Of a stretch of DNA of 64,000 nucleotides, positions 17,995-27,351 are shown in pieces (within the stretch, counting starts at the first letter, position 1; the number at the start of each line of letters is the position of its first letter). The notes below the pieces were generated by a model. It was not told where the DNA came from, ran no database searches, and worked only from the letters and a program-made list of their open reading frames with translations. The stretch is taken from NCBI RefSeq assembly GCF_003674095.1, contig NZ_RDBF01000001.1, positions 496,001 to 560,000 on the forward strand. The letters are read 5' to 3'. Position numbers and translations under genes: made by a program. Origin of the DNA: Aeromicrobium phragmitis (lineage in GTDB: Bacteria > Actinomycetota > Actinomycetes > Propionibacteriales > Nocardioidaceae).

Positions 17995-19157
17995 CACCCG
18001 TGGATTCGGTCCTCGTCGACCAGGTCCGTCGCCGTCTCACCGAGCGCGGTGACGAGCCGACACCGGCGACGGTGGCCGCCGCCTTGCAGGCGGAGCATCG
18101 CCTCCTCGGAACGCACCACGTGCTCGCGATCGTCGACCGCCTCCGCGACGAGACCCACGGCGCGGGGGTGCTGGCGCCCTTGCTGCAGATCCCCGGCGTC
18201 ACCGACGTGCTGGTCAACGGGGCATCCGACGTCTTCATCGATCGGGGCCGCGGGGTGGAACGTCGTCCCGTGGCCTTCGCCGACGAGGCGGACGTCCGTC
18301 GTCTCGCCCAGCGATTGGCGGCGCACGCCGGTCGTCGACTCGACGACGCCAGTCCCTGGGTGGACGCGCGGCTTCCCGACGGCACGCGCGTGCACGCGGT
18401 GCTGTCCCCGCTCGCGCGTCCGGGTACGACGATCTCCCTGCGCGTCCCCGCCCGCCGACGATTCTCGCTCGCCGATCTCGAAGCGGCCGGTTCGGTCTCG
18501 GGTCCGTTCGCTGACACGTTGCGGGAGCTCATCGCCGCCCGGGTCGCGTTCCTGGTGACCGGAGGCACGGGGTCGGGCAAGACCACTGTTCTCGCCGCGC
18601 TCCTCGGCGAAGTCCCACCGGACGAGCGCGTCGTGCTCGTCGAGGACGCAAGCGAGCTGCGTCCGGACCACCCGCACGTCGTCGGGCTGGAGGCTCGGCC
18701 TGCGAACGTGGAGGGTGCCGGACTGGTGACCGTCCGCGACCTCGTGCGCCAGGCGTTGCGCATGCGTCCGGACCGTCTGGTGGTCGGCGAGGTCCGCGGC
18801 GCCGAGGTGGTGGATCTGCTCGCCGCCCTCAACACCGGACACGAGGGTGGATGCGGCACGGTCCACGCCAATTCGCCGGCGGCGCTGCCGGCACGGCTGG
18901 AAGCGCTGGGAGTGGCGGCGGGGCTCAGTCGTGCGGCCGTCCACAGTCAGATGGCGGCGGGCGTCAAGGTCGTGGTCCATGTCGCCCGGGACCCGCGCCG
19001 AGCCGGGCAACGGGTCGTGCAGCAGGTCGCGGTTCTCCAGTCCGATGGCGACGGGTGGGTGCGGGTGACTCCCGCGCTCACCCGGTCGACCGACGGCGAC
19101 GACGTCGAGGGGGCCGGCATTGCGGACCTGCGCCAGACGGTGGACGCGGCGACATGA
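17991..19157 (+). CDS. tadA: TadA/CpaF secretion ATPase
   Basis: Starting at GTG 17991 (overlapping the ssd stop), the 388-residue protein shows IPGVTDVLVNGASDVFIDRG in the N-terminal domain, Walker A VTGGTGSGKTTVLAALL, the Asp box VEDASELR, Walker B DRLVVGEVRGAEV and the His box GCGTVHANSPAALPARLEAL. It is a hexameric cytoplasmic ATPase that powers assembly of Flp/Tad pili through TadB and TadC. The overlap with tadB is ATGA. Confidence 0.92.
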   Translation: MTPVDSVLVDQVRRRLTERGDEPTPATVAAALQAEHRLLGTHHVLAIVDRLRDETHGAGVLAPLLQIPGVTDVLVNGASDVFIDRGRGVERRPVAFADEADVRRLAQRLAAHAGRRLDDASPWVDARLPDGTRVHAVLSPLARPGTTISLRVPARRRFSLADLEAAGSVSGPFADTLRELIAARVAFLVTGGTGSGKTTVLAALLGEVPPDERVVLVEDASELRPDHPHVVGLEARPANVEGAGLVTVRDLVRQALRMRPDRLVVGEVRGAEVVDLLAALNTGHEGGCGTVHANSPAALPARLEALGVAAGLSRAAVHSQMAAGVKVVVHVARDPRRAGQRVVQQVAVLQSDGDGWVRVTPALTRSTDGDDVEGAGIADLRQTVDAAT

Positions 19158-19954
19158 CGGTGCTGGCCGCCGTCGGCGTCGCGCTGGCGGTCCTCGCCTG
19201 GCGCCCCTCACCCGGCTGGGTGGCGTCGTCGCGTCTTCAACGACCGATCCGCCTCGGCCGCATCCGCCTGGCCGGCGGCACGCTGCTGGTGCTGGCCCCG
19301 GTCGCAGGCGCGATCGTCGTCTCGTTGCGCCCGGCGCTCGTGATCGTCGCCGCCGCGGGCGCGGGCACCGGGGCGTTCGCTGCCCGCCGGTGGCGTCGTG
19401 GTCGGCAGCGTGCGGCAGCGGCTCGTCGGGAGGCGGAGGTGTGCGAGCTGGTCCTCGTTCTCGCGGCTGCGCTGCGTGCGGGACTCCCGGCGTCCACGGC
19501 GCTAGCTCAGGTGGCCCGGGAGTTTCCCGTCCTGGTTCCCGTCGCGCACGCCGCGCGGCTCGGTGGTGACGTTCCCGCGGCCCTGAACCACCAGAGCGCT
19601 GGGGCCGGTGGCGCCGCGCTCGCCCGGCTCGCCGCTGCCTGGCGGGTCGCCGAAACCAGCGGAGCGCCGTTGGCCGGAGTGCTCGATCGGCTGAGCGTGA
19701 GCGAGCGGGAGGAGCGGGATGTCCGACGCGAGGTCGAGGCCGGCGTGGCGCCCGCACGAGCCACCGCCGTACTCATGGCGACGCTGCCGGTGTTCGGTCT
19801 CCTCCTCGGCTCGGGCTTCGGCGGGGATCCGGTGGCACTGATCCTTGACCACCTGCTCGTCGCCGGAGTCGTCGCCTCCGGGGTGGCGCTCGCGTGCGTG
19901 GGCGTGTGGTGGATCGACCGCATCGCCGACGCCGCGGAACGGGGCGACGCATGA
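19154..19954 (+). CDS. tadB: TadB-like inner-membrane platform protein
   Basis: ATG 19154 overlaps the tadA stop. The 266-residue protein has two N-terminal helices, a cytoplasmic T2SSF-type domain with ALRAGLPASTALAQVAREF and AWRVAETSGAPLAGVLDRLS, then two C-terminal helices. This is the standard layout of TadB, which docks TadA and passes motion to the pilus base together with TadC. It is followed by tadC with another ATGA overlap. Confidence 0.88.
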   Translation: MTVLAAVGVALAVLAWRPSPGWVASSRLQRPIRLGRIRLAGGTLLVLAPVAGAIVVSLRPALVIVAAAGAGTGAFAARRWRRGRQRAAAARREAEVCELVLVLAAALRAGLPASTALAQVAREFPVLVPVAHAARLGGDVPAALNHQSAGAGGAALARLAAAWRVAETSGAPLAGVLDRLSVSEREERDVRREVEAGVAPARATAVLMATLPVFGLLLGSGFGGDPVALILDHLLVAGVVASGVALACVGVWWIDRIADAAERGDA

Positions 19955-20646
19955 TGCTGGTCGCGGTCGCGCTCGCCGCGGCCGCCGGGTTCGTCGCGGT
20001 TCCCACCTCCGCTGGCGCTCGATGGCGCGCCGTGAAACGGTCGTCCTCCCGATCGAAGGAGTTCCCGCTTCCCCTGGCCGCCGGTCTGTTCTCTCCGCTC
20101 CTGGGGCTCGCGCTCGGCGGCATGTGGGGTCTCGTGCTCGGCGGCCTGGTTGCGCCCTTCGTCGCCCGCGGCATCAGACGTTTGGAGCCGGCAGCCCGGC
20201 GGCGCGAGCGCCGACTCGCGGCCGAGCAGCTCCCCTTGGCGGTCGACCTCACGGCGGCCGCAGTCGCCGGAGGGGTCCCGGTGCATCGGGCGCTCTCCCT
20301 GGTGGCCGACGCCATGGCACCGCCGATCGGCCCGCAGCTGGCCGCCGTGGCGCGGCGATTGCTGATCGCCGGCGATCTCGGCGTCGACGAGGTCGTCGGC
20401 GACGATCCGCTGGCCCCCTTGGTTCGCGCGCTGCAACGCGCCGCGACCAGCGGGGTGCCGATCGTCGCAGTCCTCGAGGACACGGCTCGCGAGTTGCATC
20501 GGGATCGTCGGGCCACCCGCCGCGACGCGGCCCGCCGCGTGGGAGTGCGCACTGCCGCGCCCTTGGGCGTGTGCTTCCTGCCGGCGTTCTTCCTCGTCGG
20601 CATCGTCCCGGCGTTGATCGGGGCGTTCACCGGCATCTCGTGGTGA
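19951..20646 (+). CDS. tadC: TadC-like inner-membrane platform protein
   Basis: The start is ATG 19951, overlapping tadB. The 231-residue protein has a T2SSF domain with AAAVAGGVPVHRALSLVADA and RAATSGVPIVAVLEDTAREL, and a C-terminal helix FLPAFFLVGIVPALIGAF. It forms the second half of the TadBC platform. A gap of about 107 bp follows before the pilin genes, with an inverted-repeat-free leader and a strong ribosome site for the first pilin. Confidence 0.87.
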   Translation: MMLVAVALAAAAGFVAVPTSAGARWRAVKRSSSRSKEFPLPLAAGLFSPLLGLALGGMWGLVLGGLVAPFVARGIRRLEPAARRRERRLAAEQLPLAVDLTAAAVAGGVPVHRALSLVADAMAPPIGPQLAAVARRLLIAGDLGVDEVVGDDPLAPLVRALQRAATSGVPIVAVLEDTARELHRDRRATRRDAARRVGVRTAAPLGVCFLPAFFLVGIVPALIGAFTGISW

Positions 20647-20753
20647 TCGTGCACAGGCGGTGCGCGTCCACAGTGCGCGCATTCCTCCGCCGAAGCTCGG
20701 CGTCCATCGCGATGTTCCGGTGTCAGTGTTTCCGACTCCCTGGAGGTTCTCCC

Positions 20754-20933
20754 ATGGTCGTCCGTCTTCGCCGTCGTTCGCAGGAGCGCGGCATGTCCAC
20801 CGCCGAGTACACCGTCGGCACCCTCGGTGCCTGCACCATCGGCGGCGTGCTCGTCAAGATCGGTCAGAGCGACTGGTTCGGCGATCTCGTCACCGGGCTC
20901 ATCGAGAAGATCCCCGGCTTGCTGCCGTTCTGA
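20754..20933 (+). CDS. Flp-type pilin 1 (DUF4244)
   Basis: A 59-residue protein preceded by GGAGG about 8 bases before ATG 20754. It has a basic leader ending in Gly, then MSTAEYTVGTLG and a hydrophobic stretch. Counting from the residue after Gly gives Glu at +5 and Tyr at +6, exactly the Flp pilin pattern (G|xxxxEY), so processing by a prepilin peptidase after RG is expected. DUF4244 proteins are the pilin candidates of actinobacterial Tad loci. No prepilin peptidase gene is visible here. Confidence 0.85.
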   Translation: MVVRLRRRSQERGMSTAEYTVGTLGACTIGGVLVKIGQSDWFGDLVTGLIEKIPGLLPF

Positions 20934-20995
20934 GCCGATCGGCCGGTGGCGCGTCGCGCGGCGTGCCACCGGCCCCCCCCTGGAGGAGGTGTTCG

Positions 20996-21238
20996 ATGAT
21001 GCGAAAGACGTTCTGGCGGCGTCACGAAACGGGGATGTCCACGGCGGAGTACGCCGTCGGCACCTTGGGCACGGCCACCATCGCGGCGGTCCTGATCGGC
21101 CCCGGCAACCCCATCATGCAGTGGGTTCAGGCGGTCTTCGAGAAGGTGCTCACGTCCATCCTCACGATGGACCCCGACTCGTTCGTGTCGCTGCCGGAGG
21201 CTTTCGTCCGGGCCGTCGAGAGTCTCTGGCCGTGGTGA
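20996..21238 (+). CDS. Flp-type pilin 2 (DUF4244)
   Basis: An 80-residue paralogue of the preceding pilin, starting at ATG 20996 behind TGGAGGAGG (ATG 20999 is equally placed). After a basic leader ending in TG comes MSTAEYAVGTLGTATIAAVL, again with Glu+5 and Tyr+6. The C-terminal tail (ILTMDPDSFVSLPEAFVRAV) is about 20 residues longer than in pilin 1. The pair is probably a recent tandem duplication that has diverged in the exposed end. Its stop overlaps the GTG of the TadE gene. Confidence 0.85.
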   Translation: MMRKTFWRRHETGMSTAEYAVGTLGTATIAAVLIGPGNPIMQWVQAVFEKVLTSILTMDPDSFVSLPEAFVRAVESLWPW

Positions 21239-21570
21239 GGTCGGAGAAGGCGATGGTCACGGCGGAAACCGCCGTCGTGGCCCCCTTCGTCGCCATGGCG
21301 CTCGTCGGTGCGATCTGGCTGGGGTCGTTGGGGACGACCCATGCTCGAGCCACCGATGCCGCCCGTGAGGCGGTCCGACTCGTCGCGCGGGGCGAGTCGA
21401 TGGACGTTGCGGAGGCGGCTGCGCGTGAGGTGGCAGTGCCCGACTCCCGTGTCGAGATCGATGTGGAGGGGGAGCGGGTGCGGGTGGAGGTTCACACGCC
21501 CGCACGCCTTCCGCTCTTCGGTGGCATCGGCACCACGGTCACCGCCGTGGCGGTGGGACGCGCCGAATGA
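21235..21570 (+). CDS. tadE: TadE-like pseudopilin
   Basis: The 111-residue product begins at GTG 21235, overlapping the pilin stop. Its KAMVTAETAVVAPFVAMALV segment has the pseudopilin pattern A|MVTAE with Glu at +5 before a single membrane helix. The rest is a small periplasm-facing domain ending LFGGIGTTVTAVAVGRAE. TadE proteins prime or cap Flp fibres. Matches Rv3655c in order and size. It overlaps the next gene as ATGA. Confidence 0.83.
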   Translation: MRSEKAMVTAETAVVAPFVAMALVGAIWLGSLGTTHARATDAAREAVRLVARGESMDVAEAAAREVAVPDSRVEIDVEGERVRVEVHTPARLPLFGGIGTTVTAVAVGRAE

Positions 21571-21920
21571 GGCGAGAGTGCGGGGTGGCCACCGTGAGCG
21601 CCCTCGTGGTCGGCGTGCTCCTGCTCGTGCTCGGGGTGGTGGGATGGCAGCTCGCCGAGCTCATCGGCCTTCGTCACGAGGCGCGAGCGGCGGCCGACCT
21701 CGCAGCTCTCGCGGGCAGTCAAGCGAGTGTCGAGGGCGAGGACGGCTGCGAGGCGGCGAGAGAGGTCGCCCGGGAGAACGATGCGATCCTCGCCGATTGC
21801 CGGATGGACGCTGACGTCGCCACGGTCACCGCTCGGGCGGAGAGCCCCCGCTGGTGGGGTGGTCGATGGGCGGTGGAACAGCGCGCCCGCGCTGCTCCGG
21901 TCAGTTATCTGGAGCGGTGA
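21567..21920 (+). CDS. TadE-like protein of the helicase/secretion neighbourhood (Rv3654c type)
   Basis: The 117-residue protein (ATG 21567) has one N-terminal helix, ATVSALVVGVLLLVLGVVGW, and a small domain with a Cys pair (GEDGCEAA and ILADCRMD). It lacks the +5 Glu of true pseudopilins. The family is known as the TadE-like protein always found next to the DEAH helicase below. Its last 20 bp overlap the helicase 3' end tail-to-tail. Confidence 0.8.
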   Translation: MRRECGVATVSALVVGVLLLVLGVVGWQLAELIGLRHEARAAADLAALAGSQASVEGEDGCEAAREVARENDAILADCRMDADVATVTARAESPRWWGGRWAVEQRARAAPVSYLER

Positions 21921-24216
21921 GATGTCGCGTGAGCGCGTCGAGCAGGCGGATGGCGCCGGCCTTGTCGAGCGGCTGGTTCCCGTTACCGCACTTGGGCGAG
22001 ACGACGCAGGAGGGGCAGCCGTCGCGGCACTCACAGGCGGCGATCGCGTCCCGGGTCACCGAGAGCCACCGGGCGGCGATCGCGAATCCGCGCTCGGCGA
22101 AACCGGCACCCCCGGGATGACCGTCGTAGACGAACACCGTCAGCTGGCCCGTTTGCGGGTGCAGTGCGGTCGACAGGCCGCCGAGGTCCCATCGGTCGCA
22201 GGTCGCGAGCAGCGGGAGCAGGCCGATGGCGGCGTGCTCGGCGGCGTGGGCGGCGCCGGGGATCTGCTCGGGCTCGAGGACCTCGGCCACCGCGGCATCG
22301 TCCAGCGTCCACCAGACCGCGGTGGTCGGCAGCGTCCGCTCCGGAAGCTCTACCGGCTCCTCGCCGAGGACGCGACCCGACTGGCGGTCCCGCTTGGCGT
22401 ACGACGTCACCTGGTGCGTCACCTCGACCTCGCCGAAACTCAGGTGGGCCGGGCCGTGCGAACGCTCGTCGCGTACGTCGCAGATCGCCACCGCCGTACT
22501 CGAACGGGCGCTCGTCGTGTACGGGACGTCTCCGCGCCGCACCACGGCGATGCCGTGCTCGAGGTCGTACTCCTCCACCGTGAACATGTCGCCCTGGTGG
22601 ACGTACACGGCTCCCTCATGCACCTCACCGTCGGCGGCGGCGGCATCGACGGTCCCCACCAGACGACCGGTGTCGGCGTCGACGATCTGCACCGGCGTCC
22701 CCCCGGCCGAGCGCAGATCCGCCAGTTGCGAGGCGCGCTCGCGGCTGGTCCAGAACCATCCCGCCGCTCGTCGCCGGAGCATGCCGGCCGCTTCGAGCGC
22801 TGCCACCCCGTCCGCCGCGCGCTCCCCGAAAAGCTCCAGATCGGACTCGATGAGCGGTAGTTCCTGCGCGGCGGCGGCGAGGTGCGGACCGAGCACGTAG
22901 GGATTGTCGGGGTCGAAGACCGTCGCCTCGACCGGGGCGCCGAGCACGGCCTCCGGGTGATGCACGAGGTAGGTGTCGATCGGCTCGTCCCGTGCGACCA
23001 GCACGTTAAGGCTCGCGTGATCGACCCCGCCTCGGCCGGCGCGACCGAACTGCTGCACGAGACCGGCGCGGGTTCCCGGGAACCCCACGCTGACCACCGC
23101 GTCGAGACCGGCCACGTCGATACCGAGCTCCAGGGCATTGGTGCTCGCCAACGCCAGGAGATCGCCCGAACGCAGCCGGTCCTCCAACTCCCGGCGCTCT
23201 TCGGGCAGGTACCCGCCGCGATAGGTCGCCACCCGTTCTCGAAGGCCGGGATCGATGTCCTCGAGCCGCTCCTGAGCCACCGTGGCGAGCTGTTCGGCGC
23301 CACGGCGCGATCGGACGAAGCACAGCGTCCGGGTGTCGTCGACGACCAGGTCGGTCACCACCTCCGCCGCTTCGGTGGTCGCCGACCGGCGCGTGGTCCC
23401 CGGACCGTCTCCCCGGCCGGGAAGCAGCGGCGGCTCCCAGAAGACGGTCGTCCTCGGACCTCGCGGCGACGCGTCGTCGGTCACCGCGGACATCTCGAGT
23501 CCGGTCAGCCGGCCGGCCGCGATGTCGGGCTCGCTCACCGTCGCCGAGGAGGCGACGAACTGCGGGGTGGCACCGTAGTGCGCGCACACGCGCCGGAGCC
23601 GGCGCAGCACCTGAGCGACGTGCGCTCCGAAGACACCCCGGTAGTGATGGCACTCGTCGATCACGACGTAGGTGAGTCCGGACCAGAATCTGGCCCATCG
23701 GGCGTGGCCCGGCAGCAGGGTGTGGTGAAGCGTGTCGGGGTTGGTCAGCACGTAGGTGGCGTGATCGCGCGCCCAGGCGCGGGCCTCTCGAGAATTGTCC
23801 CCGTCCACCGTCGCCGCTCGAAGGCCGGGCCAGTCGGTCGGCAGCCGGCGACACTGGTCGGCCGCGAGCGCCTTGGTCGGTGACAGGTAGAGCACGGTGG
23901 GGTGCTGGTGTCCGTCCAGTGCGCGCCCTGCGCGTCCCTCGCTCAGCACCTGCAGTGCGGGCGCGGTGAACACCAGCGACTTGCCCGATGCCGTTCCGGT
24001 CGCGACGACGACGTTCTCGCCACGCTCCAGTCGCCGCAGGGCCTCGGACTGGTGAGCCCAGAGCACCTCGGCCCCCTCGGCGGCGAAGTGGTCCCGGACC
24101 GGTTGACCGATCCACGAGGGCCACGGCTCGACCACGGCCTCGCGGGCGGGCTCGTCGACCCGATGCAGGATACGATCCGCCCGGCGTTCCAGGAGCGACG
24201 GCGCGACGGTATCCAC
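21901..24216 (-). CDS. DEAD/DEAH-box helicase with DUF1998-type C-terminus
   Basis: The 771-residue protein starts at GTG 24216. Motifs: Q-like WAHQSEALRRLERGENVVV, I ATGTASGKSLVF, Ia YLSPTKALAADQ, II VVIDECHHYRG (DECH box), III VASSATVSEP, V STNALELGIDVAGLDAVVSV, VI QQFGRAGRGG. The C-terminal region has a four-Cys cluster (ACECRDGCPSCVVSPKCGNG), as in DUF1998/MrfA-type repair helicases. It is the helicase of the conserved actinobacterial helicase/secretion neighbourhood; MrfA relatives act in DNA repair, so the link with the pilus genes may be only positional. Confidence 0.9.
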   Translation of the reverse strand: MDTVAPSLLERRADRILHRVDEPAREAVVEPWPSWIGQPVRDHFAAEGAEVLWAHQSEALRRLERGENVVVATGTASGKSLVFTAPALQVLSEGRAGRALDGHQHPTVLYLSPTKALAADQCRRLPTDWPGLRAATVDGDNSREARAWARDHATYVLTNPDTLHHTLLPGHARWARFWSGLTYVVIDECHHYRGVFGAHVAQVLRRLRRVCAHYGATPQFVASSATVSEPDIAAGRLTGLEMSAVTDDASPRGPRTTVFWEPPLLPGRGDGPGTTRRSATTEAAEVVTDLVVDDTRTLCFVRSRRGAEQLATVAQERLEDIDPGLRERVATYRGGYLPEERRELEDRLRSGDLLALASTNALELGIDVAGLDAVVSVGFPGTRAGLVQQFGRAGRGGVDHASLNVLVARDEPIDTYLVHHPEAVLGAPVEATVFDPDNPYVLGPHLAAAAQELPLIESDLELFGERAADGVAALEAAGMLRRRAAGWFWTSRERASQLADLRSAGGTPVQIVDADTGRLVGTVDAAAADGEVHEGAVYVHQGDMFTVEEYDLEHGIAVVRRGDVPYTTSARSSTAVAICDVRDERSHGPAHLSFGEVEVTHQVTSYAKRDRQSGRVLGEEPVELPERTLPTTAVWWTLDDAAVAEVLEPEQIPGAAHAAEHAAIGLLPLLATCDRWDLGGLSTALHPQTGQLTVFVYDGHPGGAGFAERGFAIAARWLSVTRDAIAACECRDGCPSCVVSPKCGNGNQPLDKAGAIRLLDALTRHLTAPDN

Positions 24217-24320
24217 GACATCGAGTGTGACGCATGGGTGGTCATCTAGAGGGACGGCGGTGCATCGCGGGACGCTACGTGATTGAATGACGAACGTCTG
24301 CGAGGAGGAGAAGGGACACC

Positions 24321-24665
24321 ATGGAGCTCTCGCTCACTGAACGCACTGCAGCGCCCCACCACATCATCGAGGTGGAGGGCGAGATCGACGTCTACACGGC
24401 GCCCAAGTTCCGGGAGGCTGTCGTAGCGGCCATCGACGCAGGTCATACGCGATTGGTGATCGACATCGAGAACGTCGCGTTCCTCGACTCCACGGGCCTC
24501 GGCGTCCTCGTCGGTGCGCTCAAGCGGGTCCGCGCGGACGGCGGGTCGCTCGACATCATCTGCACGAGCGATCGGTTGCTGCGGATCTTCAGCATCACGG
24601 GCCTGGACAAGGTCTTCGGGCTCCACGAGTCCTACGAGGCACTCGCCGGCGCCGACTCCGCGTGA
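24321..24665 (+). CDS. STAS-domain anti-sigma factor antagonist
   Basis: A 114-residue single STAS domain: VEGEIDVYTAPKFREAV, then LVIDIENVAFLDSTGLGVLV with the phosphorylatable Ser in DSTG. This is the SpoIIAA/RsbV type, which when dephosphorylated binds an anti-sigma kinase and frees a sigma factor. ATG 24321 follows GAGGAGGAGAAGG. No partner kinase or sigma gene is adjacent. It overlaps the methyltransferase start by 4 bp. Confidence 0.9.
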   Translation: MELSLTERTAAPHHIIEVEGEIDVYTAPKFREAVVAAIDAGHTRLVIDIENVAFLDSTGLGVLVGALKRVRADGGSLDIICTSDRLLRIFSITGLDKVFGLHESYEALAGADSA

Positions 24666-26140
24666 CCTTCGCCCCGGAGATTCTCGATGACGCGCAGGTC
24701 GCGAACCTGCGCGAGCAACTCGCGGGCTTCACGGTCGACGCCGTGCACGCCGTCCTCGGTGATGCGGCGTGGTACGCGCTCGCCCGCAACGAGACCGTTC
24801 CGGCCCGGCGGGCGACGAGCGACGGTAGCCGGCTCTCGACCCTGATCCGTCTGTTCCAGCTGCAGATCCCGGTTCCGGCCTCGGCGGTACGTGCCGGGTT
24901 CGGTGAGCTCGCCGAACCGCTCGCCGCGGCGGGCGTCCTGCTCCGCGATGGCGACGATGTGCGAGCCGCCGTCGACATTCGCCCCTACGGCGACGAAGGC
25001 CACGACTGGTGGGTCGTGGCCGATCTGACGCCGGGGCTCGACGGCCGAGCGACGGCGATGGACCCGTCGTACGTCCTCGGCATCAGCGAGGCGTCGTCCT
25101 CCCTCGCCCAGCTGACCGCGCGGCCCGCCGTGGAACGTGCGCTCGACCTCGGCACGGGGTGCGGTGTGCAGGCGCTCCATCTGGCCACGCACGCTCAGCG
25201 CGTCGTCGCCACCGACGTCAATCCCCGCGCCCTTCAGATGGCGCGGCTCAGTGCTCGGCTCAATGGCGTCGAACTCGACGTGCGCGACGGCAGCCTGTAC
25301 GAGCCGGTCGTCGGCGAGCGGTTCGACCTCATCGCGACCAATCCGCCGTTCGTCGTCTCCCCACCGGACGGTGCGCGCCTCGTCTACCGGGAGACGGCGT
25401 TTCCGGCCGACGATGTCGTGCGCCGAGTGGTGGCCGGAGCCTCGGACCATCTCGCACCGGGCGGCTGGTGCCAGATCCTCGCCGCCTGGGTGCACCGTGA
25501 GGGCGAGCCGTGGCAGGAGCGACTCGCCTCCTGGATCGAGCCCACCGGTCTCGACGCGTGGGTCGTCCAGCGCGAGGCTGCCGACCTGGCGAGCTACGCC
25601 GAGATGTGGCTCGCCGATGCAGGACTGCGCGGCGCCCCTGACTACCCCGAACGCTACGACCATTGGCTCTCCTGGTTCGCCGACCAGCGGATCGAGGCGA
25701 TGGGCTTCGGCTGGATCTCCCTGCGCAAGGCCGAGCGCACCTCGCCCGTCGTACGGATCGAGGAGTGGACGGGCGACGTCGGACAGCCGATGGGAGAGGC
25801 CGTGCTCGACTGGGGTCGCCGGGTCGACGCCCTCGCCGGGACCGACGATGTCCTGGAGCGCCGCTGGCGCCTGGCTCCTGATGCTCGCCAGGTGACGTAC
25901 GGCCCGGTGGGTGCCGCCGACCCCGCGACGATCACGGTGCATCTCGACCGCGGGCCGCGCCGGGTGGCGCAGGTCGACACCATCGAAGCCGGCCTGCTCG
26001 GCACGAGCGACGGCGAGCTGACTGCCGGCCAGATCCTGGACGCGCTCGCCAGCCTGCTCGGCCGCGACCGCGAGCAGCTGCGCGCCACCTACGCGCCGAT
26101 CGTCCGCGAGCTGGTCGCCGACGGCTTCCTCGTTCCCTGA
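24662..26140 (+). CDS. Class I SAM-dependent methyltransferase, HemK/RlmG-like
   Basis: From GTG 24662 the 492-residue product has a winged-helix-like N-terminal domain (about 1-120), motif I ALDLGTGCGVQALHLATHA, and motif IV DLIATNPPFVVSPP; the NPPF sequence marks methyltransferases that modify exocyclic amino groups in rRNA, DNA or glutamine. The C-terminal third (from about 340) is an additional domain that ends IVRELVADGFLVP. Function is unproven; rRNA or protein-N methylation is the usual assignment. The gene follows the STAS gene in many actinobacteria. Confidence 0.82.
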   Translation: MTFAPEILDDAQVANLREQLAGFTVDAVHAVLGDAAWYALARNETVPARRATSDGSRLSTLIRLFQLQIPVPASAVRAGFGELAEPLAAAGVLLRDGDDVRAAVDIRPYGDEGHDWWVVADLTPGLDGRATAMDPSYVLGISEASSSLAQLTARPAVERALDLGTGCGVQALHLATHAQRVVATDVNPRALQMARLSARLNGVELDVRDGSLYEPVVGERFDLIATNPPFVVSPPDGARLVYRETAFPADDVVRRVVAGASDHLAPGGWCQILAAWVHREGEPWQERLASWIEPTGLDAWVVQREAADLASYAEMWLADAGLRGAPDYPERYDHWLSWFADQRIEAMGFGWISLRKAERTSPVVRIEEWTGDVGQPMGEAVLDWGRRVDALAGTDDVLERRWRLAPDARQVTYGPVGAADPATITVHLDRGPRRVAQVDTIEAGLLGTSDGELTAGQILDALASLLGRDREQLRATYAPIVRELVADGFLVP

Positions 26141-26157
26141 GTGGGGGACCCGCGCGG

Positions 26158-27351
26158 TCAGTCGAGGGAGCGGACGACATCGCGGCTGCCGAATCGCTGG
26201 CCGAGCAGCGCGACGAGCGCGATGACCACGGCGACCCCGCCGCCGAGCGCGAAGCCACCGGCAGCTCCGAAATGGTCGATCGACCAGCCGATGAGCGGGG
26301 CCGCGGACGCTCCTCCGACGGTGAACGCCGTGCCCTGCCATCCCATGGCGACTCCGCGATCGCGTTCGTCGACCAGATGGGTGATCCACTCGGTCGCCGC
26401 CGCGAGCGAGGGGGCGCACAGGAAGCCTGCCGGGATCGAAGCGAGCGCCAGCACGAGCACCGAGTCGGCCAGCCCGATCGGGATCGTGAGCAGCCCCATC
26501 GCGAACAGCAGATAGGTGGGCCGGATCGAACGGCTCTGCGCGCCGTAGACGAGACCACCGAGCAGCGACGAGGCGCCCCAGCCGAGGTAGACGACCCCCA
26601 CCATGGCGATGGCGTCGATCTCCCGCAGCGCCGCGATGATGCCCAGATCGGTGGCCATGAGGGCGAACATGGTGCCGGCCGACAGGGCGAAGAGGTAACC
26701 GATCGTGGGCGTCATCCACCCGCGCTTGGGCGCGATCTCCGCGGTAGGGGACCCGGACTCCTCGACGGTCGCGGACCGCGTCGGCGGGTTCATCGCGAAG
26801 AAGATGAGCCCGGCCAGCACGGTGCACGCACCGACCAGGAGGAGCGCGATGACCGGACTCGCCTGGACGACGAGCACGCCACCGATCGCCGGGCCGATGA
26901 TGAACGCCGCCTCACCCACGACCGAGTCGGCCGCGAACGCGGTGCGCCGCTGTTCGATGGGGGCGAGGATGCCCAGCGCGAGCCGCGCGATCGTCTGGAC
27001 CGGGATGAGGAAGACGCCCGCCAGGAACGCGACGGGCACGAGCCCCCAGAAACCGACGAACGGGACGAGCGGGTACAGCAGCACCACGGCGACGAGCGAT
27101 GGGATGAGTGCGCGCCGCACGCCGAAGCGATCGATGAGCTTGCCGCGCCAGGGCGAGCCGACGGCGGCGCCGATCGTCTCGCACGCGGCGATGATCCCCG
27201 CCTCGGCGTAGCTCCGGTCGAGCCCCTCCACCACGTACAGGGTGAAGACGAGCGGCAGCGCCATCATGGGGATACGCGAGAAGAACGCGGCGACGAACAA
27301 GATGCCGACCCGCGGGATGCGTAACAGGTCTCGATAGACCCCGAGCCTCAC
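26158..27351 (-). CDS. MFS transporter
   Basis: The 397-residue protein (GTG 27351, VRLGVYRDLLRIPRVGILFV) has 12 predicted helices and the loop signature SPWRGKLIDRFGVRRALIPS. I reject the longer frame, whose added 58 residues are not membrane-like. SPLIT in two six-helix halves; likely drug or metabolite efflux. Divergent from topA, convergent with the methyltransferase (17 bp gap). Confidence 0.85.
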   Translation of the reverse strand: MRLGVYRDLLRIPRVGILFVAAFFSRIPMMALPLVFTLYVVEGLDRSYAEAGIIAACETIGAAVGSPWRGKLIDRFGVRRALIPSLVAVVLLYPLVPFVGFWGLVPVAFLAGVFLIPVQTIARLALGILAPIEQRRTAFAADSVVGEAAFIIGPAIGGVLVVQASPVIALLLVGACTVLAGLIFFAMNPPTRSATVEESGSPTAEIAPKRGWMTPTIGYLFALSAGTMFALMATDLGIIAALREIDAIAMVGVVYLGWGASSLLGGLVYGAQSRSIRPTYLLFAMGLLTIPIGLADSVLVLALASIPAGFLCAPSLAAATEWITHLVDERDRGVAMGWQGTAFTVGGASAAPLIGWSIDHFGAAGGFALGGGVAVVIALVALLGQRFGSRDVVRSLD

